Shown in pieces: positions 8,732-17,316 of a stretch of DNA of 42,929 bases. Origin of the DNA: Alicyclobacillus tolerans (GTDB lineage: Bacteria > Bacillota > Bacilli > Alicyclobacillales > Alicyclobacillaceae); NCBI RefSeq assembly GCF_001447355.1, contig NZ_JXBW01000023.1:1-42929 (forward strand). Reading direction: 5' to 3'. A program made the translations under genes and the position numbers. The notes beneath the pieces are model-generated. The model saw nothing but the letters and a program-made list of their open reading frames with translations, was not told where the DNA came from and ran no database searches. How positions within the stretch are numbered: position 1 is the first letter of the stretch; each line of letters begins with the position of its first letter.

Positions 8732-9409
8732 ATGGTTCCCGTCAGCATCGCGATCGACGGACCGGCTGGAGCGGGCAAAAGCACGGTTGCCAAGCTCGTT
8801 GCTAAACGGCTGAATCTGATGTACGTCGATACGGGTGCCATGTATCGCGCTGTCGCGTACCTTTGCGTCAAAGACGGCGTGGATGGCCGGGTTGAGCGAG
8901 CCGTTCGCGAACTTCTCGATGCGCACAAAATCACCTTCGAACAGGGGGCAGACAACGGTTTGCGCGTGTTTGTCGACGGTGTCGAGGTGACCGCGAGGTT
9001 GCGGGATCCCGAAGTGAGCGCATTGGTTTCCACCGTGGCGACTCACCCGGCTGTGCGTAGCCAATTGACGGACTGGCAACGCGATTTTGCGGCACGCCAT
9101 TCGGTAGTGATGGACGGGCGCGACATTGGCACGGTTGTCTTGCCAAACGCGACGGTCAAGGTGTTTCTGACGGCGGCGCCGGAAGAACGCGCACGCCGCA
9201 GGCAACAAGAGTATCATCAGATGGGCTATGAGGTTGCGTTTGACGAAATTGTCAGAAGCGTGATCGAGCGGGATAAAAAAGACTCTGAACGCGCGCTTGC
9301 GCCGTTGCGGGAAGCGGAGGATGCCGTGCGCATTGACTCGACCGACAAGCCGATCGAGTATGTGGTGGACGAGATTGTCCAGCTGGTGGAGAATGCACAT
9401 GTCCGGTAA
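8732..9409 (+). CDS. cmk: Cytidylate kinase
   Basis: The 225-residue enzyme phosphorylates CMP and dCMP with ATP. It carries the P-loop GPAGAGKS (residues 10-17), the CMP-binding YVDTGAMYRA segment and the typical MDGRDIGTVVLP and FLTAAPEERARRR lid region. ATG 8732 follows GGGAGGGCGG; an upstream extension in the same frame from 8603 has no ribosome site and does not resemble the family. It overlaps plsC by 11 bases, indicating translational coupling. Confidence 0.96.
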   Translation: MVPVSIAIDGPAGAGKSTVAKLVAKRLNLMYVDTGAMYRAVAYLCVKDGVDGRVERAVRELLDAHKITFEQGADNGLRVFVDGVEVTARLRDPEVSALVSTVATHPAVRSQLTDWQRDFAARHSVVMDGRDIGTVVLPNATVKVFLTAAPEERARRRQQEYHQMGYEVAFDEIVRSVIERDKKDSERALAPLREAEDAVRIDSTDKPIEYVVDEIVQLVENAHVR

Positions 9410-9995
9410 CGCGACAGACTTGCCGCGGACATTTTTGTATCGACTGGCACGCACCGTCGTGACTGCATTCTTTCGACTCTGCTACAGGATTCGGGTAGAG
9501 GGGCTGGAACATGTGCCTCGATCCGGTGGGATCATTATCGCCAGTAACCATCTGAGCAACTTGGATCCGCCATTGTTAGGTGTCATGGTTCCGCGATACA
9601 TACGGTTCATGGGCAAGGCTGAACTCTTTCAAATTGCGATGCTAAGAGCGCTGTTTTCGGCTCTGGGTGGCTTTCCTATTCAACGCGGACGCATCGACAA
9701 ACAGGGAATCCGCAAAGCCATTTCCATTGTCGAAGAGGGTGGCTGTCTTGTGATGTTTCCAGAGGGGCACCGCTCGAAAACCGGCCAACTCGGGCCTTTA
9801 ATGCCGGGGGTTGCAAGTATTGCCAGAAAGTCCAACGCTACCGTCGTTCCGACGGGAATTGTGGGTCCGTACCGATTGTTTGGCCGGGTGACGATCCGCT
9901 TTGGAGAACCCTTCGTGGCTGGCGAGTTCTCGTCGGATGATCTATTGTCCCACCTATCCTCGGAACTCGAGAGATTGCTTGCAGTCAAGCATTAG
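9399..9995 (+). CDS. plsC: 1-acyl-sn-glycerol-3-phosphate acyltransferase
   Basis: PlsC makes phosphatidic acid from lysophosphatidic acid at the membrane. Motif I NHLSNLD (H51, D56), motif II GGFPIQRGRID, motif III FPEGHRS and motif IV VVPTGI are all present. The 198-residue length is normal. ATG 9399 overlaps the end of cmk and follows GGTGGAGA. The pathway partners plsY and gpsA are encoded a few kilobases downstream. Confidence 0.93.
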   Translation: MSGNATDLPRTFLYRLARTVVTAFFRLCYRIRVEGLEHVPRSGGIIIASNHLSNLDPPLLGVMVPRYIRFMGKAELFQIAMLRALFSALGGFPIQRGRIDKQGIRKAISIVEEGGCLVMFPEGHRSKTGQLGPLMPGVASIARKSNATVVPTGIVGPYRLFGRVTIRFGEPFVAGEFSSDDLLSHLSSELERLLAVKH

Positions 9996-10244
9996 AGTCA
10001 GTACTGGGCATGAGTTTGGATGGATGGTTTTCCAAGTCGCGCATGTCTATGTTAAAGTAATGTTGTTGGTTCGTGGTGTAGGTGGTCGCGAAAATGACGG
10101 TTTGCGGTTTGTTCATTTTGGTATTCTAAGGGTACATCGAATGGACGGGCCGGCAGGTCCGCCGCCATGGCAGAACTTGAATGAACGCCGACCCTGTCGC
10201 GCGTTGCCACTATACAACTGACCATGGAACAGGAGGCCAATCAA

Positions 10245-11405
10245 ATGTCAGAGGATTTGCGTGAAATGTTAACCGACGCTGCGGTGCGCGAGGGAGATGT
10301 GGTGACCGGAGAGGTAACCGCCGTCGATGAAAATGGGGTAACGGTTGCATTGTCGCATGGCTTTGAAGGTCATATTGCCCCTCAAGAGCTGTCTGCTGTA
10401 CCCGGTACGAATCCGACTGAGGTGACCTCAGTAGGTAGTCAAATTACGGCTGTCGTTGTCAAGGTCGACATGGAGTCAGGTCATGTGACGTTGTCCAAGC
10501 GTCGCGCTGAACAAGCATCTGCATGGAATCGCATGCAGGAGTTGCTGGCAAGCGGCGAACCGATTGAAGTGGAAATTCGGGACGTCGTCAAAGGCGGATT
10601 GGTTGCAGACGTTGGCGTCCGCGCATTTATTCCGGCTTCATTGGTTGATCGGCGATTTGTCGAAAATCTCGACGAGTTCAAGGGCAAAACGCTTCGTGCC
10701 AAGGTTGTTGAGGTCGATCCCGAAAAGAACAAATTGATTCTGTCTCGCCGTGCGTTGCTCGAAGAAGAGACCGAAGCCAAGGCAAAGGCCTTGATGGAAG
10801 AGTTGAAGCCGGGCGACGTGATCGAAGGCACGGTGCAACGATTGACCGATTTCGGTGCTTTTGTTGATATTGGTGGCGCAGATGGACTCGTTCATATTTC
10901 TGAACTGTCGTTTTCCCATGTGAATCATCCGTCGGAGGTGGTTCACGAGGGAGATCGCGTGAAAGTACGCGTTTTACGCGTGGACCCGGAAGCCGGTCGC
11001 ATTTCGTTGTCCATCAAGGCTGCGTTGCCTGAGCCTTGGGAAGAGCATGCGAACGATTACCAACCAGGCGATGTCGTCCAAGGTGTGGTCAAACGCGTAG
11101 TCGACTTCGGCGCGTTTGTGGAATTGCAACCCGGTCTGGAAGGCCTTGTCCACGTCTCGCAAATCTCGAACGAGCACGTCGCTCATGCGTCTGATGTGCT
11201 GCAGCCTGGTCAGGAAGTTACCGTTCGCGTCCTGAGCGTCGACCCAGAGCGTCGCCGTATTTCACTTTCCATGCGCGAGCCAGGGCCAAGCCGGAGCGAA
11301 AATACAGGGTCGAATCGCCGTCGCGAGCGTCGTCCAGTGGAGCGCCAAGACGATTCAGGCACGGGTGCCACACTCGGTGACTTGTTCGGCGACTTGTTCA
11401 AGTGA
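10245..11405 (+). CDS. ypfD: S1 RNA-binding repeat protein (YpfD, ribosomal protein S1 homologue)
   Basis: The 386-residue protein has four S1 domains, at about residues 15-85, 100-168, 186-256 and 272-342, and a charged C-terminal tail. The third and fourth repeats have the canonical DFGAFV(D/E) and GL(V)H(I/V)S motifs. Low-GC Gram-positive S1 homologues are shorter than the six-domain Escherichia coli protein. AGGAGG (10231-10236) fixes the start at ATG 10245 rather than 10224. About 250 bases without a gene precede it, so it may have its own promoter, though I could not identify one. Confidence 0.92.
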   Translation: MSEDLREMLTDAAVREGDVVTGEVTAVDENGVTVALSHGFEGHIAPQELSAVPGTNPTEVTSVGSQITAVVVKVDMESGHVTLSKRRAEQASAWNRMQELLASGEPIEVEIRDVVKGGLVADVGVRAFIPASLVDRRFVENLDEFKGKTLRAKVVEVDPEKNKLILSRRALLEEETEAKAKALMEELKPGDVIEGTVQRLTDFGAFVDIGGADGLVHISELSFSHVNHPSEVVHEGDRVKVRVLRVDPEAGRISLSIKAALPEPWEEHANDYQPGDVVQGVVKRVVDFGAFVELQPGLEGLVHVSQISNEHVAHASDVLQPGQEVTVRVLSVDPERRRISLSMREPGPSRSENTGSNRRRERRPVERQDDSGTGATLGDLFGDLFK

Positions 11406-11424
11406 TTTGAAGAAATATATCCAC

Positions 11425-11452
11425 CCGTCCCACCAAGTGGGGCGGTTTTTTT
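11425..11452 (+). terminator. Rho-independent terminator after ypfD
   Basis: A 9-bp stem with one G-T pair (11425-11433 with 11437-11445) and a 3-base loop is followed by seven T. Confidence 0.9.
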
Positions 11453-11518
11453 ATGCAGAATAGGGGGATGCGGGAAAGAAGCATACTGAGGATGAGAACG
11501 TTGAAGGGAGTTTCCTGT

Positions 11519-12082
11519 GTGACCACCCCGCTGTCCGTGTACTATCTTGCGCCTCTCATCACCGCCTTGGGCTTGTGGCCACCGATAGAGCCTGGTACAA
11601 CGCGTGTGCTATACCGCATAGCCGCCATCGCGACACTGGCGGAAGCCACCATTTTCCGAGGGTGTATTCCCCAAGTTGCCGTCTATTCACTCGTGCTGAT
11701 CACGGCCATCCTTCGTGGTATTCAAGAAATGTGTATTCGTCGACATATCTCTTGGTACAGCCTCGTCCTAGGCGTCATTACCGCTACCTTAGCTTGGGAA
11801 TGGCCACGATTCGCACCATTCGCGAGGCCTTTCGGTCTGTCCGCCAACTGGTTTGCGGCCATCTGCACGACTATCCTAATCGGGCTTCTGGCGGACGGCG
11901 GAGAGGTGATGCGGACGTGGTTTATTTCTTTTATTGCCATAAATCTGCTGTGCTTGATTTTTGGACAGGGGGCTGACCTGCTTTTTACCTTTTGGGCTAT
12001 CGAAGCAGGCGTTCAGGGATCACTATTGATCCGTAGACAAATACTTGTTACTCGGGGACAAAAGTTCGATGACGGCGGATGA
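11519..12082 (+). CDS. Multi-span membrane protein (YphA-like position)
   Basis: The 187-residue product is hydrophobic throughout, with about six likely transmembrane segments (for example VYYLAPLITALGLW and WFISFIAINLLCLIFG). GTG 11519 follows GAAGGGAG at eight bases; earlier in-frame ATGs lack spacing for a ribosome site. It sits where Bacillus subtilis has yphA, between ypfD and der, but I cannot show homology by eye. Function unknown. Confidence 0.65.
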   Translation: MTTPLSVYYLAPLITALGLWPPIEPGTTRVLYRIAAIATLAEATIFRGCIPQVAVYSLVLITAILRGIQEMCIRRHISWYSLVLGVITATLAWEWPRFAPFARPFGLSANWFAAICTTILIGLLADGGEVMRTWFISFIAINLLCLIFGQGADLLFTFWAIEAGVQGSLLIRRQILVTRGQKFDDGG

Positions 12083-12148
12083 ATTGACGCTTTCGTGACC
12101 ATATTGCATAATGAACTATCGTATGTAAACGAGCTTAGGAGGGGAATC

Positions 12149-13522
12149 ATGCCAATCATTAAAGAAGTCAAACCTGGATCGTTGGCAGAGGAACTCGAGC
12201 TCGAACCTGGAGACGAAATTTTGCGGATCAATGATACGCAAATTACGGATATTGTGGATCTTCAATTCGCGCTCGCGGACGAACTTATCGAGATCGAAGT
12301 ACGCCGCAAAAACGGTGAGCTTTGGGAGCTTGAAGTCGAGAAAGATTACGATGAAGGGCTGGGCGTCGAGTGGGAACACCCTACGGTCGACCGCGTTCAT
12401 CTCTGCCACAATAAATGTGTATTCTGTTTTGTCGATCAAATCCCTGGTCAGATGCGAAAAACGTTGAACGTGCGGGATGACGACTATCGTTTGTCGTTTT
12501 TGCATGGAAACTTTGTTACGCTCACGAACCTCAAAGAAGGTGAGTTAGAGCGAATTGTTCGGTTGAAGATGTCGCCTTTGAACATTTCGGTCCACACGAC
12601 GAATCCTCAATTGCGCGTACGCATGTTGGCCAACAAGAAATCTGGCGAGATCATGAACCAAATTCGCTATCTAGCCGAGCATGGCATCGAAATGAATACA
12701 CAGATTGTGCTCTGTCCGGAGTGGAATGACGGGGAGGAATTAGATCGAACGATTCGCGACCTTTACCCGTTTTACCCAGCGGTGAGGACTCTTTCCGTGG
12801 TTCCGGTCGGGCTCACGAAGCACCGCCGAGGATTGCATAAGTTGCGTGGATGCACACCGGAGGAAGCGGCTCGGGTTGTCGAACAGGTTGCGCGTTGGCA
12901 CGAATTTCTGCGGCCGCGACTGGGAACGTCTTTTGTCCAAGCGGCAGACGAGTTTTACGTGATGGCCAACCTCGAGGTTCCGCCGAGCGAATACTACGAT
13001 GACTTCTCGCAAATCGAGAATGGCGTCGGCGTCATACGAACGTTTTTGGACGAAGTGGCGGAGGCGAAAGTGCGTTTACCGCATAGGACCATCAATGGTC
13101 AACGTCGGAAGGTCGGTATCATTACAAGTGTATCGGCAGAACGTACGATCCGCTCGTCGTTGCGATACCTGGATGACATTCGCGACTTGTATTACGAGGT
13201 GTTTCCTGTCGTTAATCACTTTTATGGAAACAACGTCTCGGTGGCAGGGCTGCTAACTGGCACGGACATCACACAGCAACTAGCGGGGAAGGTGGCTCAT
13301 CTCGACACGCTCCTGTTGCCGGACATTATGTTGAAGGACGACGAAGATATTTGCCTCGATGATTACCGCGTGCAAGATATCGAACGCATGCTCAACGTCA
13401 AGATCACCGTCGTTCCTGCCACCGGTATGGGGCTTTTGTACGGCACGCTCGGTTACACGCAGGCCTTGCCGCCGCGCCGTCGCTACGAAGCTACTCTGCG
13501 CAGTGCCGTGGGTCTTGACTGA
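12149..13522 (+). CDS. PDZ and radical-SAM DUF512 protein
   Basis: The 457-residue protein begins with a PDZ-like domain (about 1-65: KPGSLAEELELEPGDEILRIND), followed by a radical-SAM cysteine cluster C-x3-C-x2-C (CHNKCVFC, about residues 88-95) and the long DUF512 domain. The family is widespread in Firmicutes and Cyanobacteria; its reaction is not established to my knowledge. AGGAGGGG precedes ATG 12149. It lies just upstream of der, a conserved neighbourhood. Confidence 0.88.
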   Translation: MPIIKEVKPGSLAEELELEPGDEILRINDTQITDIVDLQFALADELIEIEVRRKNGELWELEVEKDYDEGLGVEWEHPTVDRVHLCHNKCVFCFVDQIPGQMRKTLNVRDDDYRLSFLHGNFVTLTNLKEGELERIVRLKMSPLNISVHTTNPQLRVRMLANKKSGEIMNQIRYLAEHGIEMNTQIVLCPEWNDGEELDRTIRDLYPFYPAVRTLSVVPVGLTKHRRGLHKLRGCTPEEAARVVEQVARWHEFLRPRLGTSFVQAADEFYVMANLEVPPSEYYDDFSQIENGVGVIRTFLDEVAEAKVRLPHRTINGQRRKVGIITSVSAERTIRSSLRYLDDIRDLYYEVFPVVNHFYGNNVSVAGLLTGTDITQQLAGKVAHLDTLLLPDIMLKDDEDICLDDYRVQDIERMLNVKITVVPATGMGLLYGTLGYTQALPPRRRYEATLRSAVGLD

Positions 13523-13552
13523 GAACATTTGTCTGTTGAAAGGATTGTATCC

Positions 13553-14881
13553 ATGCCACTACCTGTTGTTGCAATTGTCGGAAGAGCGAATGTCGGGAAA
13601 TCGACATTGTTTAATCGTCTAATCGGGGAGCGGCTCTCGATTGTTGAGGACGTACCTGGCGTTACGCGCGATCGCATTTACGCCAAAGCGGAGTGGAACG
13701 GCGTTTCGTTTCACCTGATTGACACGGGCGGCATCGAGATGGACGAGGAAGACGAAATGGGCAACCTGATTCGCATTCAGGCACAACTCGCCATCGATGA
13801 AGCCGATGCGATTATTTTTCTCGTCGACGGCCGCACCGGCTTATCGGTGCAGGATGAGTATGTGGCGGAATTTTTGCGTCGATCGAAAAAACCGGTGGTT
13901 CTCGGTGTGAACAAGCTCGATCACGTCAGTCACCACGCTGCGAGCTATGAGTTCTACCAACTCGGTTTTGGCGAACCCATCCCACTGTCCGCCGAACATG
14001 GAACGGGGACCGGTGATTTGTTGGATGCTGTGGTTGATGTGTTGCCGAAAGCGGAAGACGAGCCAGTTGACGAAGAGGCCATTCGTGTCGCATTTATCGG
14101 CCGCCCGAACGTCGGCAAATCGAGCCTCGTCAACCGCCTGCTCGGAGAAGAGCGGGTGATGGTCAGTGACATCGCCGGCACGACCCGCGATGCCATCGAC
14201 ACGCCTCTTGTGCACGACGGTCAAAAGTTCGTGTTGGTCGATACGGCTGGTGTTCGACGAAGAGGAAAAGTGTACGAAAACATCGAAAAGTATAGCGTGC
14301 TCAGAGCCTTGCGGGCTATCGAGCGCACCGATGTCGCGTTTATCGTTCTCGATGCTGAGCGCGGGATCGCCGAGCAAGATAAGCGGGTGGCAGGATACGC
14401 ACTCGACGCCGGTTGTGCGATTGCGTTTTTGGTCAATAAGTGGGACGCCATCGAAAAGGACGACAAGACGGCACATCGCTTCGAGGAGGAGATCCGCAGT
14501 CACTTCCCGTTTATGCGCTGGGCTCCAGTGCTGTTTGTATCGGCGTTGACGGGACAGCGGGTGACGAGGGCGCTGGATCTCGCCCGTGACATCGCAGAAC
14601 AGCATGCGATGCGGGTGCAGACGTCGGCTCTTAACCGGGTACTTGCCGACGCCCAAATCTCGGTATCGCCTCCGTCGAGCAAGGGGCGGAAATTAAAGTT
14701 GTATTACGCGACGCAGGCATCGGTTCGCCCGCCTACCTTTATCATCTTCGTCAATGATCAGGAACTGTCGCACTTCTCATATGAGCGCTATTTGGAGAAT
14801 CAACTTCGGGAAGCGTTTGGCTTTCAGGGCACGCCAATTCGCATCCGAATGCGTACGCGCGGGCAGGACGCGGATGACTGA
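13553..14881 (+). CDS. der: Ribosome-assembly GTPase Der (EngA)
   Basis: Two tandem Era-like GTPase domains are visible: G1 GRANVGKS at 10-17 with DTGG and NKLD, and a second G1 GRPNVGKSS near residue 180 with DTAG and NKWD. They are followed by the C-terminal KH-like domain. This double arrangement is unique to Der, which acts in 50S subunit maturation. ATG 13553 follows GAAAGG; the length of 442 residues is standard. It is followed by plsY and gpsA. Confidence 0.97.
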   Translation: MPLPVVAIVGRANVGKSTLFNRLIGERLSIVEDVPGVTRDRIYAKAEWNGVSFHLIDTGGIEMDEEDEMGNLIRIQAQLAIDEADAIIFLVDGRTGLSVQDEYVAEFLRRSKKPVVLGVNKLDHVSHHAASYEFYQLGFGEPIPLSAEHGTGTGDLLDAVVDVLPKAEDEPVDEEAIRVAFIGRPNVGKSSLVNRLLGEERVMVSDIAGTTRDAIDTPLVHDGQKFVLVDTAGVRRRGKVYENIEKYSVLRALRAIERTDVAFIVLDAERGIAEQDKRVAGYALDAGCAIAFLVNKWDAIEKDDKTAHRFEEEIRSHFPFMRWAPVLFVSALTGQRVTRALDLARDIAEQHAMRVQTSALNRVLADAQISVSPPSSKGRKLKLYYATQASVRPPTFIIFVNDQELSHFSYERYLENQLREAFGFQGTPIRIRMRTRGQDADD

Positions 14882-14914
14882 CGGCGGCCATTTCAACTCA
14901 GGGAGAGAATCGGC

Positions 14915-15529
14915 ATGTCGTTCTGGATGGGTTGTTTAAGCGCGGTCATCGCCTATATCATTGGCTCTATCTCGACGAGCACCTTGGTGGTTAGGCTGGT
15001 GTCTGGGCGGGATATCCGCGAAGAGGGCAGTGGCAATGCTGGCGCCACCAACACTATGCGAGCCATTGGGACGAAGTGGGGCGTGGTTGTGCTGTTGGCA
15101 GACGCGTTGAAGGGCATGATCGCCCTTTGGATAGCGTTGGCGTTGACCAGGGGCTCCGTCGTCGCAGCGGCTGTATCGGCCATCGCGGTGGTTGTCGGGC
15201 ACAACTGGCCGATTTTTTTCGGTTTTCGCGGTGGTAAGGGGATTGCGACGACGATTGGCGTTTTGCTGTGGTTGGCGCCTATTCCGACCGTGATCGCCGG
15301 TGTGCTTTGTCTCATTGCCATTGCATTAACGAGGTACGTTTCTCTCGGATCGCTCATCCTGACGGTGCTTGTGCCAATCATCGTCGCCGTTTGGTTTATG
15401 CACACGGCCGTTCTTGTCGCGAGTATCGTTCTGGCGTTGTTGTCGATCTATCGGCATCGTTCCAACATCGCGCGGCTGGTTCGTGGTCAGGAGCGCAGAA
15501 TTTTCGATAAGTCGGGCGAAAGCCTATGA
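14915..15529 (+). CDS. plsY: Acyl-phosphate:glycerol-3-phosphate acyltransferase PlsY
   Basis: An integral membrane enzyme that puts the first acyl chain on glycerol 3-phosphate. The three family motifs are present: GSGNAGATN with its RDIREEGS lead (about 32-46), VVGHNWPIFFGFRGGKG (about 93-109) and the later loop. It is 204 residues with multiple membrane spans. GGGAGAG precedes ATG. The stop overlaps the start of gpsA by four bases, coupling substrate synthesis to its use. Confidence 0.95.
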   Translation: MSFWMGCLSAVIAYIIGSISTSTLVVRLVSGRDIREEGSGNAGATNTMRAIGTKWGVVVLLADALKGMIALWIALALTRGSVVAAAVSAIAVVVGHNWPIFFGFRGGKGIATTIGVLLWLAPIPTVIAGVLCLIAIALTRYVSLGSLILTVLVPIIVAVWFMHTAVLVASIVLALLSIYRHRSNIARLVRGQERRIFDKSGESL

Positions 15530-16566
15530 CAAAGGTAACGGTGTTAGGGGCAGGCAGTTGGGGTAGTGCACTGGCGGCAGTACTTGCAAACAACGGTTAT
15601 GAGACTGTGGTATGGGCACGAAGTGAGCAACTTGCAGAGGATATCAATCTACGCCATGTCAATGAGCGCTACCTGCCGGGCGTGACTCTGCCAGAAGGGA
15701 TCCGGGCAGTGACCCGTGTCGAGGAGGCTCTAGCTGGGGCGAGGCTCGTCGTCTTGGCACTTCCATCGTCGGCGCTGGCGGACGGTGTGGAATGCTTGCG
15801 CTTTGTCGCTGATGGCGCCGTTGTGGCTCATGCCGTAAAGGGCTTTATCCGGCCGCAAAACGCACGCATTACATCATACATACAAGAGCGCGTACCGGCT
15901 GTACGCGATCGGCTTGCCGTGATTTCAGGACCGTCTCATGCCGAGGAAGTTGTGCGTCTGCTGCCGACGACGGTCGTTGTGGCTAGCGAGAGTCGGATGG
16001 TTGCCGAATTCGTTCAAGATGCTTTCATGAACGATCGGTTTCGCGTGTATACGCAGGCTGACGTCGTCGGAGTCGAGCTGGGCGGTGCTCTCAAAAATAT
16101 CATTGCGCTTGGCGTGGGGTTGGTCGATGGGCTTGCCCTTGGCGACAACACGAAGGCCGCGCTCATGACGCGGGGACTCGCGGAGATGACCCGTTTGGGA
16201 GTGGCGTTGGGTGCATCCCCGCTCACGTTTTCCGGATTGGCTGGTGTGGGCGACCTGATTGTCACGTGTACAAGTGAACATAGTCGCAACCACCGAGCTG
16301 GATGTCTGCTGGCGCATGGATTGTCGTTGGACGCCACGTTGAAGCGCATTGGCATGGCGGTGGAAGGTGTCGGTACGACCTTTGCAGCATCGGAACTCGC
16401 GCGCTCGCACGGGATTGAAATGCCGATCACGCGCGCGATCGAAAAAGTTCTGCTTGGGGAATTGTCGCCGGCTGATGGCGTCGGGTTGCTCATGCGGCGC
16501 GGCAAGAATCACGAGATGGAGGATGTCGGCGCACAGCCACTCACGGCCTTATGGATGCGTCCATAG
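15526..16566 (+). CDS. gpsA: Glycerol-3-phosphate dehydrogenase [NAD(P)+]
   Basis: GpsA reduces dihydroxyacetone phosphate to glycerol 3-phosphate for phospholipid synthesis. The Rossmann motif GAGSWGSALA (about 8-17), the GPSHAEEV segment, the catalytic lysine region GGALKNIIALGVG and the C-terminal GLAGVGDLIVTCTS are clear. It is 346 residues. It overlaps plsY by four bases. Confidence 0.96.
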   Translation: MTKVTVLGAGSWGSALAAVLANNGYETVVWARSEQLAEDINLRHVNERYLPGVTLPEGIRAVTRVEEALAGARLVVLALPSSALADGVECLRFVADGAVVAHAVKGFIRPQNARITSYIQERVPAVRDRLAVISGPSHAEEVVRLLPTTVVVASESRMVAEFVQDAFMNDRFRVYTQADVVGVELGGALKNIIALGVGLVDGLALGDNTKAALMTRGLAEMTRLGVALGASPLTFSGLAGVGDLIVTCTSEHSRNHRAGCLLAHGLSLDATLKRIGMAVEGVGTTFAASELARSHGIEMPITRAIEKVLLGELSPADGVGLLMRRGKNHEMEDVGAQPLTALWMRP

Positions 16567-16592
16567 TCGTTGCAAATGCTTGCACGGTGGCC

Positions 16593-16621
16593 TTGTCCTA
16601 CCACTTTTGCTACACTACAAT
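16593..16621 (+). promoter_or_regulatory. Sigma-A type promoter for gcvH
   Basis: TTGTCC (16593-16598) and TACAAT (16616-16621) are 17 bases apart, about 38 bases ahead of the gcvH start. Confidence 0.65.
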
Positions 16622-16658
16622 CGCGATCACAACTCGCTTGTGAACAGGAGGTACCCTG

Positions 16659-17042
16659 ATGAGTCATGTGCCCGAGCAGTTAAAGTACTCCCGCGAGCAC
16701 GAATGGGTTCGCGCCGAGGGCAATCGCGCCTATATTGGAATTACGCATTTCGCGCAAGACGAATTGGGCGATATTGTGTACGTCGAATTGCCGGAAGTTG
16801 GCGCGACGGTCACAGCTGGCGAAACGTTTGGTACGGTCGAGTCGGTCAAGACGGTTTCGGATCTCTACGCGCCCGTGAGTGGACAAGTTATCGAGGTGAA
16901 CAAGGCGCTTGCAGATGCGCCGGAAAAGGTCAATGAATCGCCGTACGATGAGGCTTGGATGATTGTCGTCGAAATGAGCGACGCAGGCGAGTTGGATGCA
17001 CTACTTTCCGCAGATGCGTACGCGAAACATATTCAATCCTGA
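16659..17042 (+). CDS. gcvH: Glycine cleavage system H protein
   Basis: The 127-residue H protein shuttles the methylamine group on a lipoyl arm. The lipoyl lysine is K64 in ESVKTVSD, and EHEWVR and the [15 protein letters not shown] segment are typical. In Firmicutes GcvH also serves as a lipoyl relay for the 2-oxoacid dehydrogenases. It stands alone, without gcvT or gcvP, with its own promoter and terminator. AGGAGG precedes the ATG. Confidence 0.96.
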   Translation: MSHVPEQLKYSREHEWVRAEGNRAYIGITHFAQDELGDIVYVELPEVGATVTAGETFGTVESVKTVSDLYAPVSGQVIEVNKALADAPEKVNESPYDEAWMIVVEMSDAGELDALLSADAYAKHIQS

Positions 17043-17057
17043 AGTATAACGGCATAT

Positions 17058-17103
17058 GAGCCGCGGTGAGGAGATCCCATCCTCGCCGCGGCTCTTTGTT
17101 TTT
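17058..17103 (+). terminator. Rho-independent terminator after gcvH
   Basis: A 15-bp stem with one G-T pair (17058-17072 with 17080-17094) and a 7-base loop is followed by CTTTGTTTTT. Confidence 0.92.
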
Positions 17104-17181
17104 CCGGGCGTTGGCGTTCTACTTTGTCTCGTTCATCCGTATACATAGTTGCGTCAGGGACGAGGTTTTGCGTATGGCGAA

Positions 17182-17209
17182 GCATACCCTGTAGTGCGAC
17201 GCATATATT
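17182..17209 (+). promoter_or_regulatory. Possible sigma-E promoter of spoIVA
   Basis: GCATACC (17182-17188) and CATATATT (17202-17209), 13 bases apart, resemble the sporulation sigma-E boxes, and spoIVA is sigma-E controlled in Bacillus subtilis. The -35 match is weak. The rest of 17104-17316 shows no gene. Confidence 0.3.
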
Positions 17210-17316
17210 TTCTACTGTCCACCGACACCGGGACAGTCTACGGGGGATTGTCAGTGGGCCGGGGCAAGGCATGCGTTTGGTGCAGTCTACGCCGGTCATC
17301 TTGAGGAGGGAGAAGC

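Noticed and set aside
8531-9454. A 307-residue reverse-strand frame opposite cmk
   Set aside because: cmk is certain on the other strand, and the frame has no recognisable domain; it is an artefact of codon usage.
13841-14656. A 271-residue reverse-strand frame opposite der
   Set aside because: der is certain and this antisense frame has no ribosome site or family features.
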